Of a stretch of 64,000 nt of DNA, positions 46,080 through 55,050 are shown piece by piece. The stretch covers positions 110,448-174,447 of the forward strand of contig NZ_MZMU01000025.1 in the NCBI RefSeq assembly GCF_004123835.1, given 5' to 3'. Made by a program: the position numbers and the translations under genes. Source of the DNA: Rhizobium leguminosarum. Lineage in GTDB: Bacteria > Pseudomonadota > Alphaproteobacteria > Rhizobiales > Rhizobiaceae. Below the pieces are notes generated by a model that saw only the letters and a program-made list of their open reading frames with translations, was not told where the DNA came from and did not search any database. How positions within the stretch are numbered: position 1 is the first letter of the stretch; the number at the start of each line of letters is the position of its first letter.

Positions 46080-46856
46080 ATGAATAGCCATTCCAACCGG
46101 GAGACGGCGGCTGTCGCCCTTTCTCTTCTCGATCTTACCAATTTGAGGGATGATTGCACCGAGGCGCAGATCGAAGCGCTCTGCGCCCGTGCGCAGACGC
46201 CCTACGGCAGCAGCGCTGCGATCTGCATCTGGCCGCGGTTCGTCGCTCAGGCCCGCAATATCCTTGGCACTGCGCACGCCGTGCGTATCGCGACCGTCGT
46301 CAACCTCCCCTCCGGCGATATGGAAGTCGCCGATGTCGCCGCTGAAGCCCGCGAGGCGATTGCCGATGGCGCCGATGAGATCGATCTGGTCATCCCCTAC
46401 CGCAAGCTGCTCGCCGGCAATGAGAAGGCGGTGACCGACATGGTCAGGGCCGTGCGCGCCGAATGCGCCGGCCCCGTCCTGCTGAAGGTCATCATCGAGA
46501 CTGGCGAGCTGAAGGATGCGGCATTGATCCGCCGTGCCTCCGAACTCGCCATCGAAGCCGGCGCCGATTTCATCAAGACCTCCACCGGCAAGGTCGCCGT
46601 CAATGCGACGCTCGAAGCCGCCGACATCATGATCCGCGCTATCCGCGAAAGCGGCCGCAAGGTCGGCTTCAAGCCGGCCGGCGGTATCGGCTCGGTGGCC
46701 GATGCCGCACTCTATCTGAGCCTTGCCGAAACCATCATGACACCGGACTGGGCAATGCCGTCGACGTTCCGCTTCGGCGCTTCCGACCTGCTCGACGATA
46801 TCCTGTCGGTTCTGAGCGGAGCACAGTCGGCACCGGCTGCGGCGTCGAGCTACTGA
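46080..46856 (+). CDS. deoC: Deoxyribose-phosphate aldolase
   Basis: 258 residues. The Schiff-base lysine is in ADFIKTSTGKVAVNATLEA; DLVIPYRKL and VGFKPAGGIGS (phosphate-binding and second lysine) are present. It splits deoxyribose 5-phosphate into acetaldehyde and glyceraldehyde 3-phosphate. GAGGAAGC precedes ATG 46080. The next gene, deoA, starts 1 base after its stop. Confidence 0.95.
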   Translation: MNSHSNRETAAVALSLLDLTNLRDDCTEAQIEALCARAQTPYGSSAAICIWPRFVAQARNILGTAHAVRIATVVNLPSGDMEVADVAAEAREAIADGADEIDLVIPYRKLLAGNEKAVTDMVRAVRAECAGPVLLKVIIETGELKDAALIRRASELAIEAGADFIKTSTGKVAVNATLEAADIMIRAIRESGRKVGFKPAGGIGSVADAALYLSLAETIMTPDWAMPSTFRFGASDLLDDILSVLSGAQSAPAAASSY

Positions 46857-46857
46857 A

Positions 46858-48165
46858 ATGATTCCGCAGGAGATCATTCGGCGTAAGCGCGATGGCGGCG
46901 AACTCGACGCCGCCGAAATCAGCTCCTTCATCGCGGCACTCGCTGCCGGTCGATTGTCGGAAGGCCAGATCGGCGCATTCGCCATGGCTGTCTGGTTCAA
47001 GGGCATGTCGCGGGCCGAAATCGTGGCCTTGACGCTGGCGATGGCCGATTCCGGCGACAGGTTGCAGTGGACCGATATCGACCGCCCGATCGCCGACAAA
47101 CATTCGACCGGCGGGGTCGGCGACAATGTTTCGCTGATGCTGGCGCCGATCGCCGCCGCTTGCGGCCTCGCCGTTCCGATGATCTCCGGGCGCGGCCTCG
47201 GCCATACCGGCGGCACGCTGGATAAGCTCGAATCCATTCCCGGCTATATGATCACCCCGGACGCGGACCTGTTCCACAAGGTCGTGAAGGAGGCGGGATG
47301 CGCCATCATCGGTCAGACCGGCACCTTGGCGCCCGCCGACGGCAGGCTCTATGCTGTGCGCGATGTGACCGCCACCGTCGATTCCATTCCCCTCATCACC
47401 GCTTCTATTCTCTCGAAGAAACTTGCGGCGGGGCTTGAGACGCTGGTGCTTGACGTCAAGGTCGGCAACGGCGCTTTCATGGCTGACCGCGACCAGGCAG
47501 AGATCCTCGCGCGGTCGCTGGTTGAGGTGGCCAATGGCGCAGGCGTGAAGACCTCGGCCCTGATCACCGACATGAACCAGCCGCTTGCCGATAGTGCGGG
47601 CAATGCCGTCGAGATGCGCAACTGCCTGGATTTCCTGGCGGGCAGAAAGGCGGACACGCGGCTTGAGACCGTCGTTCTTGCCTTCGCCGCCGAGATGCTG
47701 GTGAAATCCGGCGTTGCCGCTTCGGCTGATGAAGCCGAGGGAATGGCGCGTCAAGCGCTGTCATCGGGAAAGGCGGCTGAAGTCTTCGCGCGTATGGTAT
47801 CGATGCTCGGCGGCCCGGCCGATCTCATCGAAAACCCCGACCGATACCTGGCAAGGGCGCCGGTCGAAAAGCCTGTCCCGGCTGCCCGGTCCGGCTGGCT
47901 TGCTGCCTGCGATGCGCGCGGTATCGGCGTCAGTGTCATCGACCTCGGCGGCGGAAGACGCCATCCGGCCGACCGGATCGACCATCGCGTCGGCTTTTCC
48001 GAACTCCTGCCGCTCGGCACCCGCGTAAACGCGGGCGAACCAATCGCTCTCGTTCACGCCGCCGACGAAGCCGCGGCGGAACGGGCAGCTGCAGCACTTG
48101 CCGCGCACTACCGCATTACCGAGGACAAGCCGGAGCTGACACCGGTCATTGCGGGCCTGATCTGA
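46858..48165 (+). CDS. deoA: Thymidine phosphorylase
   Basis: 435 residues. Motifs: KHSTGGVGDNVSLMLAP, MISGRGLGHTGGTLDKLES and DVKVGNGAFM. The enzyme releases thymine (or uracil) from deoxynucleosides, giving deoxyribose 1-phosphate that DeoB and DeoC use. It ends the plus-strand salvage operon and converges on an aspartic protease-like gene with only 6 bases between. Confidence 0.95.
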   Translation: MIPQEIIRRKRDGGELDAAEISSFIAALAAGRLSEGQIGAFAMAVWFKGMSRAEIVALTLAMADSGDRLQWTDIDRPIADKHSTGGVGDNVSLMLAPIAAACGLAVPMISGRGLGHTGGTLDKLESIPGYMITPDADLFHKVVKEAGCAIIGQTGTLAPADGRLYAVRDVTATVDSIPLITASILSKKLAAGLETLVLDVKVGNGAFMADRDQAEILARSLVEVANGAGVKTSALITDMNQPLADSAGNAVEMRNCLDFLAGRKADTRLETVVLAFAAEMLVKSGVAASADEAEGMARQALSSGKAAEVFARMVSMLGGPADLIENPDRYLARAPVEKPVPAARSGWLAACDARGIGVSVIDLGGGRRHPADRIDHRVGFSELLPLGTRVNAGEPIALVHAADEAAAERAAAALAAHYRITEDKPELTPVIAGLI

Positions 48166-48171
48166 CGCGGT

Positions 48172-48705
48172 TTACTGCTTGAGGCTGAGCGAACCGTCGG
48201 CGACGGAATAGGAGGCGAGCTTCTGCAGGAAGCTCATGCCCACCAGTGTCGTCGTCAGCGCATCGTCCTTCAGGACGAAGGCTTCGACATTCCGTACGCG
48301 AATACCGCCGATCTCGACGCGGTCGAGTGTCACATGCGCGGCCTTCGTCTGGCCGTTCGCGGTGTTCACCCCGTAACGGAAATCGAGTTGGTTGGCGGTG
48401 AAGCCCAGCCGGCGGGCGAGCGTCTCGTTGAGCGCCACATAGGTGGCGCCGGTATCGATCAGGCCCTGCACCGGCTTGCCGTTGATCTTGAAGCTGCCGG
48501 TATAGTGGCCCTGCGCATCGGCCCGCAGGCGGATCGTATTGCTGCCGTAGATCGGCTCCGGTGCGACCGGCTGCTCGGTTTCGGTCGATACGTAATTGGC
48601 GGAGAGAGCGTCAGCGGGCTGCTGGCTGGTGCTTCCAAAGAAGGAAGGCACCTGTGTGGCGAGCACCGCGGCGATGCTGGCGAATAGGACGGTACGCACG
48701 AGCAT
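48172..48705 (-). CDS. Retropepsin-like aspartic protease, TIGR02281 type
   Basis: 177 residues. An N-terminal anchor or signal helix (MLVRTVLFASIAAVLATQVPSFF) is followed by a clan AA fold with the catalytic motif GLIDTGATYVALNETLA and a C-terminal GMSFLQKLASY segment. Such single-domain proteases act in the periplasm or at the membrane; substrates are unknown. ATG 48705 fits the signal; an ORF extension of 16 codons upstream has no support. It converges on deoA. Confidence 0.85.
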   Translation of the reverse strand: MLVRTVLFASIAAVLATQVPSFFGSTSQQPADALSANYVSTETEQPVAPEPIYGSNTIRLRADAQGHYTGSFKINGKPVQGLIDTGATYVALNETLARRLGFTANQLDFRYGVNTANGQTKAAHVTLDRVEIGGIRVRNVEAFVLKDDALTTTLVGMSFLQKLASYSVADGSLSLKQ

Positions 48706-48804
48706 GAAACAGAAATCCTTCCTGTATAAACCCGGCTTCATGCAGGGACTCATGCTTCCAGCTTGCTAAACCTCAAGTGCTGATAAGTTGCTAATGTCGA
48801 CGCC

Positions 48805-48831
48805 AAAAGGCCCGGAATGAACCTCCGGGCC
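48805..48831 (-). terminator. Intrinsic terminator of upp
   Basis: On the minus strand an 8 bp stem GGCCCGGA/TCCGGGCC with a 7-base loop is followed by TTTT (48808-48805), 35 bases after the upp stop. Confidence 0.88.
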
Positions 48832-48866
48832 GTAAAGTCTTTCGATTTGGTAAAGGAAGGCTGAAA

Positions 48867-49496
48867 TTACTTGGTGCCGTACATGCGGTCGCCAGCATCG
48901 CCGAGGCCGGGCATAATATAGCCCTTCTCGTTGAGATGACTATCGATCGATGCAGTGAAGACCGGAACATCGGGATGCGCGGCGCGGAAGTTGCGGATAC
49001 CTTCCGGGGCGGCAAGCAGGCAGAGGAAGCGGATATTGTGGGCGCCGCGTTCCTTGAGCTTGTCGATCGCCGCGATCGAGGAGTTGCCGGTCGCAAGCAT
49101 CGGGTCGACGACGATGATCAGCCGCTCGGCCACGTCCTCCGGCGCCTTGAAGTAATATTCGACCGGCTGCAGCGTTTCGTGGTCGCGGTAGACGCCGATA
49201 TGCGAGACGCGGGCGGACGGCACGAGATCGAGCATGCCTTCGAGCAGCCCGTTGCCGGCGCGCAGGATCGAGGCGAAAACCAGCTTCTTGCCTTCGAGGA
49301 TCGGCGATTCCATCGTCTGCAGCGGCGTCTCGATCGTTTCCATCGTCAGCTCGAGATCGCGGGTCACCTCGTAGCAGAGCAGCGTCGAGATTTCGCGCAG
49401 CAAGCGCCGGAAACTTCCCGTCGATGTCTCCTTGCGCCGCATGATGGTGAGCTTGTGCTGCACAAGCGGATGATCGATGACCGTGACGCCGTCCAT
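48867..49496 (-). CDS. upp: Uracil phosphoribosyltransferase
   Basis: 209 residues. PRPP-binding motif [19 protein letters not shown], uracil-binding C-terminal [17 protein letters not shown], and N-terminal [15 protein letters not shown]. It converts uracil and PRPP to UMP, the pyrimidine end of the salvage scheme. [11 protein letters not shown] at 49496 matches the family start; ATG 49511 would add five residues. It has its own terminator and is 103 bases downstream of add. Confidence 0.96.
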
Positions 49497-49599
49497 GGGG
49501 AAGCCTTTCATTCTTTCTATCGAATGTTTCTTTCACGGAAATCGGCCCGACCGCAAGAGTGGCGGCCAATTTGCGTCGATCTTCCCCAGCCTCTAACCC

Positions 49600-50568
49600 T
49601 CAGATTCGGGCGAGCAGGGCCTTGCGTGTCTCATCGTCGACGAAGGCGGCTTCGATCGCCGTGCGCGTCATGGCATCGATCTCGGCGTCGCCGAAGCCGA
49701 AGGTCCCGGCCGCAAGTTCGTATTCCCGCTTGAGCGAAGTATGAAAGAAAGGCGGATCGTCCGAGCTGATCGTCACCCGCACGCCTGCGTCCTTCAGCCG
49801 GCGCAGCGGATGGGAGGCGAAATCGGGAAAGACCCCGAGCGCGATATTGGAGCCCGGGCAGATCTCGAGCACGGTGCCGAGATCGGCAAGCCGCTTCACC
49901 AGATCGGGATCCTCGACGGCGCGCACGCCATGGCCGATGCGCGAGGGGCGCACCGCATCGAGCGCGTCGGCGACGCTGAAGGCGCCGCAGACCTCGCCGG
50001 CATGGATGGTGAGCCCGAGGCCGGCATCGCGGGCGATATCGAAGGCGCGGGCATAGTCGGCCACACGGCCCATGCGCTCTTCGCCGGCAAGGTTGAAGCC
50101 GGTAATCAAGGGATTGCCGGCCTTTGCCGCATATTCGGCAGCACCGATCACGCTCTCCGGACCGAAATGCCGCTCGCCGGTGACGATTAGCCGGGCCTCG
50201 ATGCCGCTCTTTTCCTTGGCCCGCCGGATGCCTTCGCAGATACCTGATATATAGGCATCGGCACCCAGCCCGATGCGGTCTCCGTGGTCGGGCGAAACGA
50301 TGAGTTCGCTGTAGATCGTATCGATGCCGGCCAGTTCGTCGAGATAGGTTTCCGTCAGAAGCGCATAGTCCTCCTCGGTTTGGTAGACTTCGGAAACCTT
50401 GTCGTAACATTCGAGGAAGCTTGCGAAATCATGCCAGACATAGGCTCCATCGCGAAGCTGTGCGCTGATGTCTACGCCATATTTCCGCGCCTGCGCCGCG
50501 GTCAGCGCCGGCGGGGCCGCACCCTCCAGATGGCAGTGCAGCTCGACCTTCTTCAAATGCGATGTCAC
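49600..50568 (-). CDS. add: Adenosine deaminase
   Basis: 322 residues. Zinc ligands and catalytic residues in ELHCHLEGAAPP, LTIHAGEVCGA, IGHGVRAVED and VTISSDDPPFF. It converts adenosine or deoxyadenosine to inosine forms, which PunA then cleaves. The start overlaps the deoB stop by 4 bases (ATGA), so the two are translated together. Some members of this family deaminate adenine instead; the HAGE context favours neither with certainty. Confidence 0.92.
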   Translation of the reverse strand: MTSHLKKVELHCHLEGAAPPALTAAQARKYGVDISAQLRDGAYVWHDFASFLECYDKVSEVYQTEEDYALLTETYLDELAGIDTIYSELIVSPDHGDRIGLGADAYISGICEGIRRAKEKSGIEARLIVTGERHFGPESVIGAAEYAAKAGNPLITGFNLAGEERMGRVADYARAFDIARDAGLGLTIHAGEVCGAFSVADALDAVRPSRIGHGVRAVEDPDLVKRLADLGTVLEICPGSNIALGVFPDFASHPLRRLKDAGVRVTISSDDPPFFHTSLKREYELAAGTFGFGDAEIDAMTRTAIEAAFVDDETRKALLARI

Positions 50569-51785
50569 AGAAAACTCCTTCCGTGCGGTCCGGTCGGGAT
50601 GCCGAGATGCCGCGCGATGCTCTCGCCGATATCGGCATAGCTGCGGCGCACGCCGATTGAACGCGACCGGATGCCGGGGCCATAGGCGATAACAGGCACG
50701 CGCTCGCGCGTATGGTCCGTGCCGCGCCAGGTCGGATCGCAGCCATGATCGGCGGTGAGTACGACGAGATCGCCGGGTTTCAGTTTCTTGTGGACTTCGG
50801 GCAAGCGCGCATCGAAAGCTTCGAGTGCTGCGGCATAACCCGGCACATCGCGGCGATGGCCGTAGATCATGTCGAAATCGACGAAATTGGTGAAGACGAG
50901 ATCGCCATCCTCAGCCTCGTCGATCGCCGAGAGCGACGCATCCATCAGCGCCTCGTTGCCGTTCGCCTTGATGACCCTGGAAATCCCCTGATGCGCGAAG
51001 ATATCGCCGATCTTTCCCACCGCGTGCACGTGTCGTCCGTGCTCGATCAGCCGGTCGAGCAGCGTCGGCTCCGGCGGCAGCACGGAAAAGTCGCGCCGGT
51101 TTCCGGTCCGCTGGAAGGTAGAGGCAGACTGGCCGATGAAGGGCCGGGCGATGACGCGGCCGATATTGTAGGAATCGAGCAGCCCCCGGGCCAAACGGCA
51201 GAAGGCGATCAGACGATCGAGGCCGAAATGCACCTCGTGCGCCGCGGCCTGGAAGACGGAATCCGAGGAGGTGTAGCAGATCGGCTTGCCGGTGCGGATG
51301 TGGTCTTCGCCGAGCCGGGCGATGATCTCCGTTCCCGAGGCATGGCAGTTGCCGAGGATGCCGGGCACGTCAGCCTCCCTGCATAGCGCGTCGATGAATT
51401 CCTCAGGAAAGGCGTCGCCCTCTATCGGGAAGTAACCCCAATCGAAACTGACAGGTGTTCCCGCGATCTCCCAATGGCCCGATGGCGTATCCTTGCCGCG
51501 AGAAATTTCAGTGGCAGCGCCATAAATGCCGTAGACCTTCTCCGGGACGGGCATGCCGGCCGGAAACCGGCCGGAGGCGGACCGCGCGATGTGCATCAGC
51601 CCGAGTTCCGACATGTTGGGCAAGGAAAGCGGCCCTTCGCGCAATCCGGCGCGGTCTGCGGCTCCGGCTGCGCAGAACTCGGCGATATGGCCAAGCGTAT
51701 CGGCGCCCTCGTCGCCATAGGCCGCCGCATCCGGCGCTCCGCCGACGCCGAAGGAATCCAGAACAAAAAGAAAGGCACGCGCCAT
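50565..51785 (-). CDS. deoB: Phosphopentomutase
   Basis: 406 residues, alkaline-phosphatase-fold mutase. Metal motifs FLFVLDSFGVGGAPDA at the N-terminus, GKDTPSGHWEIAG (catalytic Thr), FVDFDMIYGHRRD and VLTADHGCDPT. It moves phosphate from C1 to C5 of ribose and deoxyribose, linking the phosphorylases to DeoC and the pentose phosphate route. ATG 51785 (MARAFLFVLDSFG) is the family start; the frame is open 29 codons further. First gene of the deoB-add(-upp) transcript. Confidence 0.96.
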   Translation of the reverse strand: MARAFLFVLDSFGVGGAPDAAAYGDEGADTLGHIAEFCAAGAADRAGLREGPLSLPNMSELGLMHIARSASGRFPAGMPVPEKVYGIYGAATEISRGKDTPSGHWEIAGTPVSFDWGYFPIEGDAFPEEFIDALCREADVPGILGNCHASGTEIIARLGEDHIRTGKPICYTSSDSVFQAAAHEVHFGLDRLIAFCRLARGLLDSYNIGRVIARPFIGQSASTFQRTGNRRDFSVLPPEPTLLDRLIEHGRHVHAVGKIGDIFAHQGISRVIKANGNEALMDASLSAIDEAEDGDLVFTNFVDFDMIYGHRRDVPGYAAALEAFDARLPEVHKKLKPGDLVVLTADHGCDPTWRGTDHTRERVPVIAYGPGIRSRSIGVRRSYADIGESIARHLGIPTGPHGRSFL

Positions 51786-51874
51786 TTTACACCCGAGAGG
51801 ACCGATCGCCGGCCTCTGCAATATCGGAGGCGGCCGAGATCCAGCCATATAATGCGGCGGCCGGCTTGGCAAAT

Positions 51875-51974
51875 TACAGCGCCGCGCGTCTTTTTCAGAC
51901 GCGCAAAGGGCGCTGTAACACTTTGAATTGCTGCATAACTCCCTAATCGATTTCGATTGAGGAGGTTATGCAGC
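51875..51974. repeat. Composite intergenic repeat: family A palindrome plus second hairpin
   Basis: TACAGCGCCGCGCGTC ... GGGCGCTGTA (51875-51917) is followed by ACTTTGAATT and a second long inverted repeat, GCTGCATAACTCC paired with GGAGGTTATGCAGC (51930-51974). The same tail TTTGAATT-TGCA follows the copy at 20217. The second hairpin lies 22 bases beyond the stop of the minus-strand TadE-like gene and may end its transcript. Confidence 0.8.
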
Positions 51975-51995
51975 AGAGAAGAGCGGGAAGGGCCG

Positions 51996-52577
51996 TCAGC
52001 AGTCGCCGCAGGGGATCGAGTCGCCTTGCCGCTGGCGGTAGAAATAACTGCGGCTGATAGTGATCGTACGCATGCCGTCCGGCATGAAGTTCGGGGCGAA
52101 CAGGAACATCGTATAGGGGATGCTGACCTCGGTACGGACCAGGAAACTATCCGCCGTCTTCATATCAGACGGCACGTCGCTCACCGCGGCGTTCTTGGCG
52201 TAGGGCACCGTCCCGTCTTGCGCCCAGGACCAGAGCACTTTCGCATTGGCGCCGGCGTCGATGCTAATCCCGGTGATCTTCATCGTCAGCGACGTCGTGT
52301 TGTAGGGCAGGAAGATTGCATTTGCGACCGATGGCATTTGCGCAAGCGCACTCTTGGTGACGGATTGCTGCTGGGTGACGAGGTCGGCCACCGTTCCTGC
52401 GGCGCGTGTCACGCGCTTGCTGACGCTGAGGCCGACCGTGATCTCGAAAGCGCCGATATAGAGCATGACCAGCACGGGAAAGAGGATCGCGAATTCGATC
52501 GCGCCGGCGCCCTTGCGGTCGCGGGTGAGCCGCCGCGCCGTCAGGACCAGTCTGGTGAACGGGTTGCGCAACGCCAT
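51996..52577 (-). CDS. TadE/TadG family pseudopilin
   Basis: 193 residues. Positively charged N-terminus then a pilin-like helix GAGAIEFAILFPVLVMLYIGAFEI (first part shown), typical of TadE-like proteins, which are processed and assembled with Flp pili. The rest is beta-rich with a C-terminal cysteine pair (PCGDC). It overlaps the upstream TadE-like gene by 1 base, so the two are coupled. Confidence 0.85.
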   Translation of the reverse strand: MALRNPFTRLVLTARRLTRDRKGAGAIEFAILFPVLVMLYIGAFEITVGLSVSKRVTRAAGTVADLVTQQQSVTKSALAQMPSVANAIFLPYNTTSLTMKITGISIDAGANAKVLWSWAQDGTVPYAKNAAVSDVPSDMKTADSFLVRTEVSIPYTMFLFAPNFMPDGMRTITISRSYFYRQRQGDSIPCGDC

Positions 52578-53212
52578 TATGGATACTGCTCGTTCTGGAA
52601 GGCCGCGGTCCCGACGATCAGATATTGCCTGGGCATCGAAGCGTCGGAGGGACGTATCGTGGTGATGTAAGGCCGGACCAGATCCGCGGTGATTTCCCAG
52701 CGATAATAAGCGCGCAGCATGTTGATCGTGCCGGCGCCACCCGGCGCATATTTGAAGGCAGCCGTGTTGATGTCGGCATATTTGTCCGTGGAAACCTTGG
52801 GGATCGTCGTCGGAATGGCCGAAAAGGTGCTGAACGTCTGTACATCCACGTAGAGCTTGCTCGGTGTGGCGACTTCGGTCGCCGAGCAGCGGATCAGGAT
52901 CGAGATCTCATCGCAGAAAGCCTGGCGGAATTGCGCCTGGTTCATATCGGTCGTGCGGCCGAGATTATATGTGATCTGCCCGGTTCGCATCCGGCGGCTC
53001 ATCGTATCGACGGCATTGGAGACGAGTTCCTCGGCGGCGAAGGCGACGAAAGTTTCGAGGATTGCGAAAATCACCAGGAAATAGGGAATGGCGAGCAGGG
53101 CGAATTCGATCGCCGCAGCACCCTCGCGTGAGCGGGCGAGAGCGCGAAACCGTAAGAAACGGAACGGCGCAAAAGCGCGCCCCTTATCCGTCTTCTGATC
53201 AATTACCGTCAT
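52577..53212 (-). CDS. tadE: TadE family pseudopilin
   Basis: 211 residues. Arg/Lys-rich start and the pilin-like helix EGAAAIEFALLAIPYFLVIF, the clearest TadE signature, with Glu at the fifth position after the expected processing site. The remainder probably lies in the periplasm. It is the first of two TadE-like genes on the minus strand beside the Flp/Tad locus. Confidence 0.87.
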   Translation of the reverse strand: MTVIDQKTDKGRAFAPFRFLRFRALARSREGAAAIEFALLAIPYFLVIFAILETFVAFAAEELVSNAVDTMSRRMRTGQITYNLGRTTDMNQAQFRQAFCDEISILIRCSATEVATPSKLYVDVQTFSTFSAIPTTIPKVSTDKYADINTAAFKYAPGGAGTINMLRAYYRWEITADLVRPYITTIRPSDASMPRQYLIVGTAAFQNEQYP

Positions 53213-53326
53213 TGCCTGGACCCGAGCGACATTTTCCAGTCGTCAGACTAAGGTCCGTTCGTTGATTTTCCGTTTCAACCTGACACGACCATTTTAACGA
53301 ATGGTCGAAGAAGGGAGGCAAGCCGA
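53213..53326 (-). other. Gap with small hairpin between tadE and the CpaC-N-like gene
   Basis: An 8 bp stem CGACCATT/AATGGTCG at 53286-53307 with a 6-base loop follows the upstream gene stop on the minus strand by 20 bases. It may reduce read-through into the tadE pair. Confidence 0.35.
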
Positions 53327-53737
53327 TCAAGGCGAGGTGGTGCCCGTGGTCGCTTGCTGCGCATGCTGCTCGCAGTTCGGCGTGCAGGACAGCACGGAGC
53401 GCTGGGTCTGCCGGTAGACGCGCACCGTATTGCCCTCGTCGATCGACACCAGGATGCGTTCGTCGAGGATTGCGTTGCCGTCGGCATCGAGGAGAACCAG
53501 ATTGGTGGTGCCGAAGCTGCGTCCCGTGAGCACGATGGTCTTGGCGTCGGCCACGGTCGCATCGGCGACCGCGGCATTGCCGACAATCACCTTGCTGACC
53601 GGGCGATCGAGCTTCAGCACGCGCGCGTGATCCATGTAGACGCGCAACATGTCATCGTCTGCGGCCGCGGACACTCCCGAAATACCGAAAACGGCGATCA
53701 TGCCGGCAAAGAAAATGGGTTTGCCGCTCGATGACAT
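53327..53737 (-). CDS. Pilus assembly protein, CpaC/RcpA N-terminal-like domain
   Basis: 136 residues with a signal peptide (PIFFAGMIAVFGISGVSAAA). The body LRVYMDHARVLKLDRPVSKVIVGNAAVADATV and GRSFGTTNLVLLDADG is the domain found at the front of CpaC secretins (compare VVVDLPEDAHDILVSDPTMA in the cpaC gene here), but no secretin domain follows. AGAGGACCC precedes ATG 53737. It may help place or seal the secretin. Divergent from flp. Confidence 0.85.
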   Translation of the reverse strand: MSSSGKPIFFAGMIAVFGISGVSAAADDDMLRVYMDHARVLKLDRPVSKVIVGNAAVADATVADAKTIVLTGRSFGTTNLVLLDADGNAILDERILVSIDEGNTVRVYRQTQRSVLSCTPNCEQHAQQATTGTTSP

Positions 53738-54117
53738 TGGGTCCTCTTTCACGATCACAGCGCAATATCCGCATAGAATGGAAAAAAATGGTGAACGAAG
53801 CCTTAAGCCTACCGCCCTGTTCCAGGATGAAGCGTAATGCTCCGATTTGGTACGGCTTCGGGGCGGCGTACGCCTCGGTTGGAAACAGAATATGTGCTAT
53901 TTCCGGGTGAATGCGGCGGTTATTCTGGGAATATCGTTAAATATTGAGCGAAGCGCTTAAGAAAATACTGACTCTACAAAGGCCTGTTGTCTCGTTCACA
54001 TGTCGTTAACTCTTTTCCTTAAGCCGATGGAAACGGCCATTCGCTAGGTTGCAGTCATCCGATCAACGGCAAACAGTTGGCGGACGTGCTGAACATCAAC
54101 TGGAGTTAGGAGTTACC
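53738..54117. promoter_or_regulatory. Divergent promoter region of the pilus genes
   Basis: 380 bases with no gene. AT-rich stretches and several TTAA half-sites are seen (TTAAC at 54006 and TTAAG at 54019 lie 9 bases apart, not the 7 of a true CtrA box; TTAAA at 53937). The flp promoter and that of the minus-strand gene should be here. Confidence 0.45.
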
Positions 54118-54303
54118 ATGACCAAGCTTTTTAGCCGTTTTCTGAAGGACGAATCCGGCGCGACCGCAATCGAATACGGCCTGATCGCCGCTCTCATTTC
54201 CGTAGCGCTCATCACCGGCGCAACGGCACTCGGCAACAATATCGGCAACACGTTCACCAACCTGAGCGGCAAGATGAGCAGCGCGGCCACTGCGGCCAAG
54301 TAA
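54118..54303 (+). CDS. pilA: Flp/PilA family type IVb pilin
   Basis: 61 residues. Short basic leader MTKLFSRFLKDESG and a helix ATAIEYGLIAALISVALI, with the Gly-Ala processing site and the Glu-Tyr pair at positions 5-6 that mark Flp pilins. It is the main subunit of the Tad pilus, cut by CpaA. TTAGGAG precedes ATG 54118. 123 bases separate it from cpaA, so a processing site or terminator may sit between; the tail GGCTCACAGGCTGAACGGCCGTGAGCC (54370-54396) forms a hairpin. Confidence 0.95.
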   Translation: MTKLFSRFLKDESGATAIEYGLIAALISVALITGATALGNNIGNTFTNLSGKMSSAATAAK

Positions 54304-54426
54304 CGATAGGCGCCGACGCGGCGTCTGCATAATGCTGGTCGGATTTAATCTGGCCGATTTATCGAGCGGGCTCACAGGCTGAACGGCCGTGAGCCTTTTC
54401 GCATCAAGTCACGATCGGGTATACGC

Positions 54427-54939
54427 ATGATCGCAGCTGCAGTCTTCGTAATACTGCCACTCTGCCTTGCCATGGCGGCTTTCTCGGATCTGTTCACCAT
54501 GACGATCCCGAACCGCATTTCCGTGATCCTGATCGCCTCTTTCCTTGTGCTGGCGCCGTTCTCGGGCCTCGGCCTGCAGGCAATCGGCATGCATCTTGCT
54601 GCCGCCGCCATCGTCTTTAGCGCCTGCTTTGCTCTTTTTGCTTTCACTGTGATGGGCGGCGGCGACGCCAAGCTATTAAGCGCCACCGCGCTCTGGTTCG
54701 GTTTGAACCAATCCCTCGCTTTCCTGATGATCGATGTCGCCATCATCGGCGGCCTCATCACCTTGCTCATCCTGCTGGTGAGGGCGCAATCGAATACCAT
54801 CCTCGCCATCGGTCTGCCGGTGCCGAACTCGGTGCTGCTCGCCAAGAAGATCCCCTACGGCATCGCCATCGCCATCGGCGGCTATATGGCCTTCCCGTCC
54901 TCACCGATCTTCATCGCTGCGCTGGAAAGCCTGAAATAA
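54427..54939 (+). CDS. cpaA: Prepilin peptidase
   Basis: 170 residues, TadV/CpaA class. Six hydrophobic segments and the two catalytic aspartates Asp21 (AAFSDLFTM) and Asp80 (VMGGGDAKLLSA, the GGGD loop). It cleaves the leader of Flp and of the TadE-like pseudopilins in the inner membrane. Confidence 0.93.
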   Translation: MIAAAVFVILPLCLAMAAFSDLFTMTIPNRISVILIASFLVLAPFSGLGLQAIGMHLAAAAIVFSACFALFAFTVMGGGDAKLLSATALWFGLNQSLAFLMIDVAIIGGLITLLILLVRAQSNTILAIGLPVPNSVLLAKKIPYGIAIAIGGYMAFPSSPIFIAALESLK

Positions 54940-54947
54940 ACGGCATT

Positions 54948-54963
54948 TTAAAAGCCCGTTAAC
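54948..54963 (+). promoter_or_regulatory. CtrA binding site upstream of cpaB
   Basis: TTAA-AAGCCCG-TTAAC, an exact match to the alphaproteobacterial CtrA consensus TTAA-N7-TTAA(C). It starts 9 bases after the cpaA stop and 103 bases before cpaB. CtrA controls pilus genes in Caulobacter and Sinorhizobium, so cell-cycle control of the cpaB operon is likely. Confidence 0.65.
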
Positions 54964-55050
54964 TTAAAATGTAAGCGTTCCATTAACCATAATTATACCA
55001 ATTGCTGAGCATCCTACAGGGCGAACATGTCGTGCCCTGAGGAATGATCG

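Noticed and set aside
53937..54022. CtrA boxes upstream of flp
   Set aside because: TTAA half-sites are present but spaced by 9 or 16 bases rather than 7.
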